This document shows, piece by piece, positions 47,151 to 57,500 of a stretch of 64,000 bases of DNA. How positions within the stretch are numbered: the stretch's first letter is position 1; each line of letters opens with the position of its first letter. This DNA comes from Acrocarpospora catenulata. GTDB taxonomy: Bacteria; Actinomycetota; Actinomycetes; Streptosporangiales; Streptosporangiaceae. The position numbers and the translations under genes were made by a program. Under the pieces are notes generated by a model. The model saw nothing but the letters and a program-made list of their open reading frames with translations. It searched no databases and was not told the origin of the DNA. The DNA is taken from the NCBI RefSeq assembly GCF_018476525.1, contig NZ_JAHCST010000007.1, positions 1-64,000 on the forward strand, written 5' to 3'.

Positions 47151-47286
47151 TGGACGAGTCGAAGCCGCGCTTGACCAGCCAGCGGACCGCCAGCAGGCTT
47201 CGCAACGACCACCACGCGCGGATCACGTCGAGGTTGACGTCGAGGTCGAAGTCGGTGCCGTAGCCGACGACGACGTGCAGCGGCAC
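47151..47286 (-). pseudogene. Possible coding remnant (C-terminal fragment, family unassigned)
   Basis: On the minus strand this stretch reads a protein-like sequence, LHVVVGYGTDFD followed by DVIRAWWSLRSLLAVRW and LVKRGFD, then runs into low-quality sequence. There is no upstream domain or start region in the window. It recalls the C-terminal helices of a phosphotransferase-like protein, but that is a guess. It sits directly after the deleted ATPase gene, so it may be part of the same rearrangement. Confidence 0.25.
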
Positions 47287-47454
47287 CCACGGCGGCCCAT
47301 GCCGACGACGCGGTTGACCGCGTCCTCTTCTCCCCTCGTGTTCGCTTCAGCTCAAAAAGCCAGGTTGAAAAACCTCCACCAGGGTGAACAGATCAAACCC
47401 TACTCTCGCAGTACAGCATGTATGCAGACAGGTATTACCCGTATCCTTCCGTCT
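47287..47454. other. Intergenic region upstream of the Rpn-like gene
   Basis: No gene is supported. The stretch from about 47330 has visibly lower GC than its surroundings, as expected for a promoter. A TTGAAA hexamer lies at 47365-47370 without a convincing -10 partner. The small inverted repeat AGGTT-GAAA-AACCT is at 47362-47375. Confidence 0.35.
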
Positions 47455-48366
47455 ATGCCAGGACTCGATCACGAGATGACCATAGAGTTCATCCACACCC
47501 GCCCCGCGATGGCGGTGGAGCTGTTACGGGATGCCGCAGGAGTTCAGCCGCCCCCGTTCGCCACCGCCACGGTCGAGGCGGTGGACTGCACCCAACTGGC
47601 CCCGGTGGAGTTCCGCGCCGACTCCGTAGTGGTCCTACGCGACGCGAAAGGCACGGCCCTGCTGGCCCTCATCGTGGAGGTGCAGAACCGACACGACGCA
47701 CGCAAGCGATTCAGCTGGCCCGTCTACGCGACAACGCTGCGGGCACGGTTGCAGTGCGCCACCGCCCTCATGGTCATCTGCCCCGACCCCGCGGTGGCCC
47801 GCTGGTGCGAACAGGCCATCGGCCTGGGCCCCAGCGGAACCATCACCCCACTGGCCGTGCACCCCGACCGCATCCCCCTCATCACCGATCCGAACCGGGC
47901 GCGCGCCTGTCCTGAACTGGCCATGCTGTCCGCCCTGGCCCATGCGGAGCGGCCCGAGTGCCGACCGGCGCTGGAGGCCATGGTCTCGGCCATGGACACC
48001 CTGGACGAGGACCGAGTCAAGCTATATTTGAATTATGTGTTCGACGCGCTACCAAGCGTGGCGCGCAAGCACCTGGAGGAGATCGTGACAATAGCGGGCG
48101 ACAAAAGCGACAAATACGAGGCCGCCGCCCGGCAGTACCTGTCCCACTGGGTCGAGCAAGGCCGCAAAGAGGGACTCGCAGAAGGGCTCGCAGAAGGACT
48201 CGCGAAGGGCGAGGCGGAATCCATCCTTGCCGTGCTCGACGCCCGGGGCTTGGAGATCTCCCCCGATGCGCATGATCGAATCACGCGCTGCGAGGACCCG
48301 GCCCTACTGAAGACCTGGGTCCGCCGCGCCGCGATCGTGAACTCCACCGACGAAATCTTCACCTGA
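47455..48366 (+). CDS. PD-(D/E)XK / Rpn-like protein of unknown function
   Basis: 303 aa from ATG 47455 (MPGLDHEMTIEF); ATG 47476 is an alternative, and neither has a clear ribosome site. It resembles a widespread actinomycete family that starts MPxxxHE and is often annotated as hypothetical or Rpn-like. The core D56...E75-V76-Q77 (ADSVVVL, then LIVEVQ) fits a PD-(D/E)XK nuclease-type fold with Q for K. The C-terminal part has a charged helix with the tandem GLAE repeat GLAEGLAEGLAKGE, encoded by near-identical 12-base units around 48171-48211, then a conserved-looking end (ITRCEDPALLKTWVRRA). Such genes are often multicopy in one genome. No link to polyketide synthesis is visible. Catalysis is inferred, not shown. 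Confidence 0.75.
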   Translation: MPGLDHEMTIEFIHTRPAMAVELLRDAAGVQPPPFATATVEAVDCTQLAPVEFRADSVVVLRDAKGTALLALIVEVQNRHDARKRFSWPVYATTLRARLQCATALMVICPDPAVARWCEQAIGLGPSGTITPLAVHPDRIPLITDPNRARACPELAMLSALAHAERPECRPALEAMVSAMDTLDEDRVKLYLNYVFDALPSVARKHLEEIVTIAGDKSDKYEAAARQYLSHWVEQGRKEGLAEGLAEGLAKGEAESILAVLDARGLEISPDAHDRITRCEDPALLKTWVRRAAIVNSTDEIFT

Positions 48367-48382
48367 ACGCCGAAACGCGCAT

Positions 48383-48413
48383 GATTGTGCGGCCCCGTGC
48401 CAGCCGCACAATC
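48383..48413 (+). terminator. Hairpin terminator after the Rpn-like gene
   Basis: A perfect 11-bp inverted repeat, GATTGTGCGGC (48383-48393) and GCCGCACAATC (48403-48413), with a 9-base loop. It starts 16 bases after the stop codon. There is no T-run, which is normal for actinomycete terminators. It could also act on transcription leaving PKS-X in the opposite direction if that is from an upstream promoter, but it lies beyond the PKS-X stop. Confidence 0.75.
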
Positions 48414-48456
48414 GATCACCTACATAGCAGCCAACCTGGGCAAATCGGGTCAAAGG

Positions 48457-48503
48457 TGGTGGGGTGCCAGGGATTTGGACCCTGAAGCTACGGATTAGAA
48501 GTC
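48457..48503 (-). other. 3' half of a tRNA-Arg(TCT) gene; candidate integration (att) scar
   Basis: Read on the minus strand: anticodon loop CTTCTAA (anticodon TCT), 3' stem TCCGT, variable AGCTT, T-arm CAGGG-TCCAAAT-CCCTG with perfect stem pairing, acceptor strand GCACCCC, then ACCA. The 5' acceptor strand (GGGGTGC expected), the D-arm and the 5' anticodon stem are absent; that position is occupied by unrelated sequence and then the end of PKS-X. Such 3' tRNA pieces are what tyrosine-recombinase elements leave at one end of their insertion. The T-loop has C where T55 is expected, so it is not a working tRNA. Confidence 0.7.
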
Positions 48504-48526
48504 GTAAGAATTCATACCAGATCTAC

Positions 48527-51500
48527 CTATCGGTCGCCCTCGAGGGCCGCGCGTACCAGTTCCTCAAGTCCCATCGAGTCGAGTGCGTCGTCGGTGGTCG
48601 CCGTCGCAGGGCCGTCGGTCAGGTGCAGCAGCGCGTCCAGCACGCCGATCTCCCGCAGCCGGGCCATGGACAGCGACGCGAACAGCGCCCGGACCCGCGC
48701 CTCCTCCTCGTCCACGCCCGAGATCCCGGCCGTCTCCGGCACAAGCTGGGCGATCAGGTGACCGGCCAGGGCCTCTGGAGTCGGGTAGTCGAAGACGAGC
48801 GTGGGCGGCAGCTTCAGCGCCGTCGCCGCCGTGAGCCGGTTGCGCAGTTCGATCGCGCTGAGCGAGTCGAACCCGAGGTCCCGGAACGCCTGGTCGGCGC
48901 CGATCGCCCTGCGGGAAGAATGCCCGAGGACCATCGCGATCTGGTCGCGCAGCAGGTCGAGCAGCACGCCAGGCCGTTCGGCGTCGGGAAGACCGGTCAG
49001 CCTGTCCCGCAGCGCGGCCACCGGCTGCTCGTTCGCCGAGCCGTTCAGCTCGGTCAGCTCCCGGTAGCGCGGCAGCTCACGCAGCAACCGGCTGGGCCGG
49101 CCAGCCGTGTACGACCGGACGAACCTCTCGTGATCGATGTCGGCGACCACGCCGACCGGTTCGCCGCCCGCGACCAGGCCGCTCAGGGCGGAGACCGCCA
49201 GCGCGGGGTCCATCGGCCGCACACCCAGGCGCCGGGACGCCTCCTGCGCCGCGGCCACGTCCGCCATGCCGCCGCCGGCCCAGGCGCCCCACGCCACCGA
49301 GGTGGCCGCGAGCCCGCGCTCGCGCCGCCGCTCGGCCAGCGCGTCCAGCACCGCGTTGGCGGCGGCGTAGTTGCCCTGGCCCATACTGCCGAGCGTTCCG
49401 GAAGCGGACGAGAACAGCACGAACACCGGCAGATCCAGATCCTGGGTCAGCTCGTCCAGCACGACCGCCGAACCCACCTTGGCGCGGAACACCGTCTCGA
49501 ACCGCTCGGGGGTCAGACCGTCCACCACGCCGTCGTCGACCACGCCCGCGGCGTGCACCACCGCGGTGAGCGGGAACTCCGCCGGAATGCCGTCCAGCAC
49601 GGCGGCCAGCGCGCCCCGGTCGGCCGCGTCACAGGCGGCCACGGTCACCTGGGCTCCCAGCCCTGCCAGCTCGTCCCGCAACTCGGCGGCGCCGTCGGCG
49701 TCCATCCCCCGGCGGCTGACCAGCAGCAGGTGCTCGGCGCCGTTCCTGGCCAGCCAGCGGGCCAGGTGCCCGCCGAGCGCGCCGGTGCCACCGGTGATCA
49801 GTACAGTTCCCCGCGGCTCCCACTCGCCGGTCTGACCGGGCAGCGCCTGCACGAGCCGCCGGACGTAGGCGCCGGAAGGCCGGAGGGCGACCTGATCCTC
49901 CCCTGCCTCCCCGGACAGCACGCTCGCCAGCCGTCGCGCCGCGCCCCGCTCGACGCTGTCGGGCAGGTCGATCAGGCCGCCCCACCGCTGCGGCTGCTCC
50001 AGCGCGGCGACCCGGCCGAGGCCCCAGACGGCGGCCTGTGCGGGGCTGCGCAGAACATCGCCGGGACCGGCCGCGACCGCGCCCTGGGTGAGGCACCACA
50101 GCGGCGCGTCCACCCCGGCGTCGCCCAGTGCCTGGAGGAGGAGGGTCGTCAGGACGAGCCCCGTGGGCACTCCCGCGTCAGAAGAGGATTCCCGCAGAGC
50201 CAGCAGCGACACCACTCCGCTGTAGGCCGCGGCGTGTGCGCGCAGGCGCTCGGCCAGAGCGGCCCGGTCTTCGGGTGTGCCGGTGAGGGCGGGCAGCTCC
50301 AGGCGTACGACGTCCGCGCCCAGGGCGCCGATCGCGTCGACCGCCGCGTCCGTCCAGGCGTCCGCCGCCTGTTCCTCGGGAAGCACGACCAGCCAGGGGC
50401 CGCTCGCCGCGGTCCGGCCAGGCGTTTCCGCGCCGTCGCCGGCGAGGGGCTGCCAGGCGATCCGGTACCGCCAGCCGTCGGTGGCGGACCTCGGGCCCCC
50501 CTCGCCGTGCCGCGACGACAGCGCCGGCGCCGGCCAGAACCGCTCGTGCTGGAACGCGTACGTCGGCAGGTCCACGGGCCTGGCGCCGGTGCCGGCGAAG
50601 ACGGCGGTCCAGTCCGGGCTCATCCCGTGCACGTGCAGCCGGGCGAGCGCGGTGACGACCGCCTCGTGCTCGTCGCGGTGCCTGCGCAGCAGGGGGGCCA
50701 GCTCGACCTCGGCCTCCGGGGGGAGGGTGTCGCCGGCCATCGCGGTCAGCGTGCCGTCGGGGCCGATCTCGACGTAGCGGGTCACCCCGGCCTCGTGCGC
50801 CGAGCGGATCCCGTCGGCGAACCGGATGGTCCTGCGCACGTGCTCCACCCAGTAGTCCGGCGAGCACAGCTCGTCCGTGGCGGGTGCGCCGGTCACGTTC
50901 GAGATCACGGGGATGCGCGGCGGCGCGTAGGCGAGCCGTTCGGCGACCGCCCGGAAGTCCGCCAGCATCGGGTCCATGAGCGGTGAATGGAACGCGTGCG
51001 AGACCCGCAGCCGCCGCGTCTTGCGTCCGCGCTCCTCCAGCGTGCCCGCCAGGTCGAGCACCGCGGACTCGACTCCCGCGATCACCACCGACTCCGGGCC
51101 GTTGACCGCGGCCAGGGAGACCTCGTGCTCGCGCCCGGCCAGGAGTTCCGCGACCTCGTCCTCGGCTGCCTGGACGGCGACCATCGCGCCACCGGCGGGG
51201 AGCCGCTGCATGAGCGTGGCCCGGGCCGCCACCAGCGCGCAGGCGTCTTCGAGTGACAGCACGCCCGCGAGGTGCGCCGCGGCCAGCTCGCCAACCGAGT
51301 GCCCGATCAGCACGTCCGGGGTGAGACGCCACGACTCGAGCAGGCGGAACAGGGCCACCTCGACCGCGAACAGCGCCGGCTGGGTCCAGCCGGTCTGGTC
51401 GAGCAGCCCGGCTTCGGGCGTGTCCGCCGAGGCGAACATGATCTCCCGCAGCGGCCGGTCCAGCCGCACGTCCAGATGTGCCAGCACGGCGTCGAGCGCG

Positions 51501-54500
51501 TCGGCGAAGACCGGGAACCGGTCGTAGAGTTCGCGGCCCATCCCGGCCCGCTGGGCGCCCTGGCCGGTGAACAGGAACGCCGTCTTGCCCGGTCGTCCTG
51601 CCCGGCCCTCGATCACGTGGGGCGCCGGGCTGCCGTCCGCGGCCGCGGTCAGGCCGTCCACCAGCTCCTCGCGGCTCCCGGCCAGTACGGCGAGCCGCTG
51701 CCGGAAGCTCGACCGGGTGGTGGCCAGGGAGAACGCGAGATCGGCCAGGCCGAGCTCGGGGTGCTCGGCGAGGTGGTCGAGCAGGCGTCGCGCCTGCGCC
51801 CGCACCGCGTCCGGGTTAGTGGCCGACAGCGGGACCGGCAGGAGGCCAGGGTCCGACGCCTCCGGTACGGCGGCCGGATCGGTGGGACCCGCCTCCTCGA
51901 TGATCACATGGGAGTTCGTGCCGGTGGCTCCGAAGGACGAGATCCCGGCACGGCGCGGGCGTCCGGCGTCCGGCCACGGCCTGGCCTCGGTCAGCAGTTC
52001 CACCGCGCCGGCCGACCAGTCCACATGCGAGGACGGTTCGTCCACGTGCAGCGTCTTCGGCGCGACGCCGTGCCTGATCGCCATGACCATCTTGATCACT
52101 CCGGCGACGCCCGCCGCCGCCTGCGTGTGACCGATGTTGGACTTGACCGACCCGAGCAGCGCCGGCCGCTCGCGGTTCTGACCGTAGGTCTCCAGCAGGG
52201 CCTGGGCCTCGATCGGGTCGCCCAGCTTCGTACCCGTGCCGTGGGCCTCCAGCACGTCCACGTCCGAGGGGGCGAGACCGGCGGCGGCGAGGGCACGGTG
52301 GATCACCCTGCGCTGCGAGGGGCCGCTCGGCGCGGTGAACCCGTTGGACGCGCCGTCCTGGTTGACGGCGGAACCGCGCAGGATCGCGAGCACGCGATGG
52401 CCGTTGCGCCGGGCGTCCGACAGCCGTTCGACCACGAGCATGCCGACGCCCTCCGCCCAGCCCGTGCCGTCGGCGGCGTCGGAGAACGCCTTGCACCGGC
52501 CGTCCGGGGACAGCGCCCCCATCTCGCCGAACTCGACGAATCCCACCGGGGTGGACATCACGGTGACCCCGCCCGCCAGAGCCAGCGAGCACTCACCGGA
52601 CCGCAGCGCCTGGGCGGCCAGATGCAACGCCACCAGCGAGGAGGAGCAGGCGGTGTCCACGGTCACCGCGGGCCCCACCAGGCCGAGGGCGTAGGACAGC
52701 CGGCCGGAGATCACGCTGGCCGCCTGAGCGGTCTGCGCGTGGCCCTGATGGTCGCGGGGCGGTTGGTAGTCGCCGCTGGTGGCGCCGACGTAGACGCCCA
52801 CCTCGCCGCCCCGCAGGCCGGCCGGGTCGACACCGGCGCGTTCGAACGCCTCCCAGGCCGCCTCCAGGACCAGCCGCTGCTGGGGGTCCATCACCATCGC
52901 CTCACGGGGCGGGATGCCGAAGAAGCCCGGGTCGAAGTCGGCGACGTTGTAGAGGAACCCACCACCGGCGGCCGCGCTGCGGCCACGTCCGCCGGAGTCG
53001 CCGCCGGACAGGACGGCGAGATCCCAGTGCCGGTCCACGGGGAACGGGCCGATCGCGTCCACCCCGTCGCCGACCAGCCGCCACAGGTCCTCCGGCGAGC
53101 GGACGCCGCCCGGATACCGGCAGCTCATGCCGACGATGACGATCGGGTCGTCGGAGAGCACGGCCGGAACGGGCGCCCGCGTGCCCGCCCCGGTCTCCTC
53201 GCGCGGGCCCTGCTCCCCGAGCAGCTGTCCCACCAGGTGCTCGGCGAGTTCCTCCGGTGTCGGATGGTCGAAGACGAGCGTGGCCGGCAGGGTGAGCCCG
53301 GTCTCGGCCTTGAGCTGGTTGCGCAGGTCGACCGCGGTGAGCGAGTCGAACCCGAAGTCGCGGAAGGCCCGGTCGGCCTCGATCGCGCCGCCGTCCGCGT
53401 GCCCGAGAACGGCGGCCGCCTTGGTCGTCACCAGGTCGAGGACGAGCCCGGTTCGCTCGGCCGCCGGCAGCCCGAGCAGACGTTCCCGGAGCGCGGGTTC
53501 GCCGTCGCGGGCCTCGCCGTTCGCCGCCGCCCTCGCCTGCCGGGCCTGCGGCAGCTCGTCCAGCAGCGGTGTCGGCCGCAGCGCGAGGAAGGCCGGGGTG
53601 AACAGGTCCCATGCCACCTCGGCGACCGTCACCGCGCTCTCTCCGCTCGCGACGACCCGGCCCAGGGCGCTGAGCGCGAGCTCCGGCGCCAGGGCGGGCA
53701 GCCCGTTCAGCCGCAGGTGCAGGTCCATTCCGTTGGCGGTGATCACGCCGCTGTCCGCCCAGGCCGACCAGAACACGGCCGTCCCCGCCGCACCTCGCGC
53801 CCGGCGCGCCTCGACCAGCGCGTTCCTGACCTCCTCCGCGGCGGCCGCGACCGCACGGCCGGCGAGGCCCCAGACACCGGACAGCGAGCAGAACACGACG
53901 AACGCGTCCAGGTCCCAGTCCGTCAGCAGGCAGTTCAGGTTCGCCGCGCCCGCGACGTGCGCCGCGGCGGCCGCGGCCAGGTCCGCGGGCTCGGCTCCGT
54001 CCAGGAGGGCGGCGGCCGGCGGTTCGTCGGCGTACACGACCGCGTCCGGCGGGTACTCCACGAGCAGGGCGGACAGCGCCTCCCGATCCGCCAGGTCGCA
54101 GTGCCAGATCGTCACGCGGGGATCCGGGTCCGCGGACTCCGCCGGGCCGGGGCGCCCGGCCAGCACCACCCGCTCGGCGCCCGCGTCGGCCAGCCATCGG
54201 GCGATGCGCTCGCCGGAGATTCCCGTGTCCCCGGCGACCAGCACCGTGCCGCGTGGCCGCCACGACCGTCCGGCATCCTCTGCCGGGGCCTGGACGACCC
54301 GGCGACCGAACACTCCGGAGGCGCGCAGGGCGATCTCGCTCTCGCCGTCAGGTCCGCCGGCCAGCATCGCGGCCAGCCGGGCGACGGCCCGCCGGTCGAT
54401 CGTCTCAGGCAGGTCGATCATGCCGCCCCAGCGCTGCGGATGCTCCAGCGCGGCCACCCGGCCAAGGCCCCAGACTGCGGCCTGACCCGGGTTCGGCGGC

Positions 54501-57500
54501 GAATCGGAGCGGCCCACGGACACCGCGCCTTGGGTGAGGCACCACAGCGGCGCGTGGACACCGGCGTCGCCCAGTGCCTGCACGAGGGCGGTCGTCAACG
54601 CCACCCCGGGCAGATCGGCTGTGTCCGTTCCCGCGAGCGCCAGCAGGGAGATCACGCCGGCCGGTGCCTGTCCGTCCGCTTCCGGCCCGAGCAGTTCGGC
54701 GAGCTGTGCGGCCAGCCTCGTGCGGTCGGCATGCGTGACCTCGAAACGCACCAGCGCATCGGGGCCCGGAAGGGCGTCGAGCACCTCAGCCCACTGCCCG
54801 TCCTCGAACCGACCGGCCGGGACGGCTACCAGCCACCTCCCGGACGGGCTGCCGGAGGGCAGGGCGGCCAGGGGCTTCCACGCCACCTGGTACCGCCAGG
54901 AGTCCACGAGCGTGCGCTCCCGGCGCGAGCGGCGCCAAGTCGACAGGGCGGGCACCACTGTCGAGAGCGAGTCCGCCTCCAGTTCCAGCGTGGCCGCCAC
55001 AGACGCCAGGTCGGCACGCTCGATCGCGGCCCAGAACTCGGCGTCCACCGGGTCCTGCGCCAGGCCGGCCGGGGCGACGGCCTCCGGCCAGAACCGACGC
55101 CGCTGGAACGCGTACGTGGGCAGGTCGACCCGGCGTGCGCCGTATCCGGTGAAGAGGGATCCCCAGTCCACCGGCAGCCCGTGGACATGGAGCCGGGCCA
55201 GCGCGTCCACGACCGACTCCTCCTCGCCCCGGTCCTTCCGCAGCACCGGCACCACCAGCGTCCCGGCCTCGGAGCCGTCACCCGCGAGGCAGTACTGCGT
55301 CATCGCGGACAGCACGCCGTCCGGGCCGAGCTCGATGAACGTGCTCACTCCCTTACCGCGCAGGGTGCGTACGCAGTCGGCGAAGCGGACCGCCTCCCGG
55401 ACGTGGTCGACCCAGTAGTCGGGTGAGCAGATCCGCTCGACGGCGGCCGGCTCGCCCGTCAGGTTGGAGACGATCGGGATGGCCGGCGGCGAGAACCGTA
55501 GCCCTCGGACGGCTTGCCGGAATTCCTCCAGCATGGGGTCCATCAGGGGGGAGTGGAATGCGTGGCTGACGGTCAGCCGGGTGGTCTTACGCTCGAGTGC
55601 CGCGAACCGGGTTGCGATCTCGGTGACCGCCCCCTCCGCGCCCGCGATCACGACGGCCGACGGCCCGTTGATCGCGGCGATCGACACCTCGTGCTCGCGC
55701 CCGGCGAGCGTCGGGCGTACCTCGTCCTCGGTGGCCTGGACGGAGAACATCGCGCCCCCGGCCGGTAGCGCCTGCATCAGGCGGCCCCGGGCGGCGACCA
55801 GGGTGCACGCGTCCGCCAGCGTCAGCACACCGGCGACGTGCGCCGCGGCGATCTCGCCGATCGAGTGCCCGGCCACCAGGTCGGGCCGCAGCCCCCACGA
55901 CTCCGCCAGGCGGAACAGGGCCACCTCGATCGCGAACAGCGCGGGCTGCGTCCACTGCGTCTGGTCGATCAGCTCCGCCTCGGGCGAGCCCGGTTCGGCG
56001 AACAGGATCGTCCGCAGCGGGCGGTCCAGCTCGACGTCGAGCTGCGCGAGCACCGCGTCGAGCGCCTGCGCGAACACCGGGAACCGGTCATACAGCTCCC
56101 GGCCCATGCCGGGGCGCTGGGAGCCCTGACCGGTGAACAGCATCGCCGACCCGCCCACGACGGCGGCGGCCTCGCCCCGCGCGATCTCCGTCACTCCGTC
56201 GGCGCCGGCCAGCAGCACCGCGCGGTGCCGGAACATCGACCTGCTCGTCAGCGAGTAGCCGACATCCACCGGGTCGAGGTCGCGCGTGGCGGCCAGAACC
56301 TGCTCGACCTGGGCTCGCAGCGCCTCCTGGGTGCGGCCGGAGACGACCCACGGCACGACCCCGGACGGCTTGCGATGGCCATGCTCGTCGGACCGCTCTT
56401 CCGGGAGCGCCTGCTCGATGATGACGTGGGCGTTGGTGCCGCTGATCCCGAAGGCGGAGACGCCGGCCCGCAGCGGTCGGCCGTTCCGCGACCACTCCCG
56501 GGCCTCGGTCAGCGGCTCGACGGCCCCGGACGTCCAGTCCACATGCGAGGACGGCACCTCGACGTGCAACGTCCTGGGCAGCAGGCCGTGCCGCATGGCG
56601 AGCACCATCTTGATCACACCGGCGGCGCCCGCCGCCGCCTGCGTGTGGCCGAGGTTGGACTTGATCGACCCCAGCCACAGCGGGTGATCCCGCTCCTGGC
56701 CGTAGGTCGCGAGCAGGGCCTGGGCCTCGATCGGGTCGCCGAGCGCCGTACCGGTGCCGTGCGCCTCGACCGCGTCGACCTCGGCCGGTGACAGCCCCGC
56801 CGCGGCCAGGGCCTGACGGATCACCCGCTGCTGCGACGGGCCGTTCGGCGCGGTGAGGCCGTTGGACGCGCCGTCCTGGTTGATCGCCGACCCGCGTACG
56901 ACGGCGAGGATCGGATGGCCGTTGTTCCTGGCGTCCGAGAGGCGTTCGAGCACGAGCATGCCGACCCCTTCGGACCAGCCCGTGCCGTCCGCCGTGTCGG
57001 AGAACGCCTTGCACCGCCCGTCGGGAGCCAGACCCCCCTGGACGCTGAACTCGACGAGCGAGTCCGGGCTCGACATCACCGACACGCCGCCCGCGAGCGC
57101 CAGCGAGCATTCGCCGCCGCGCAGGGCCAGGGTGGCCCAGTGCAGGGCGACCAGGGAGGACGAGCACGCGGTGTCGACGGTGATGGCGGGACCCTCAAGA
57201 CCCAGCGTGTAGGACAGCCGCCCGGAGATGACACTCGCGGTGGTACCCGTGGCCACGTGGCCCCGCACATCCGCGTCCGATCCCTTGAGCACGGCGACGT
57301 AGTCCTGGCCGTTGGTGCCCACGAAGACTCCGGCGTCGCCGCCGCGCAGACCCGCGGGGTCGATGCCGGCCCGTTCGAGCGCCTCCCAGGACGCTTCGAG
57401 GACCAGACGCTGCTGCGGGTCCATCGCCAGCGCCTCGCGTGGTGAGATCCCGAAGAACTCGGCGTCGAACTCGGTCGCGTCGCTGAGGAACCCGCCCATG

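Noticed and set aside
47275-47454. Extension of the Rpn-like gene to 47275
   Set aside because: The added 60 residues cross the lower-GC promoter-like stretch and do not match the family's usual MPxxxHE start.
48171-48215. Short repeats in the Rpn-like gene as a CRISPR or mobile repeat
   Set aside because: They are in-frame 12-base units encoding GLAE inside a normal protein. No spacers and no CRISPR-like array occur anywhere in the window.
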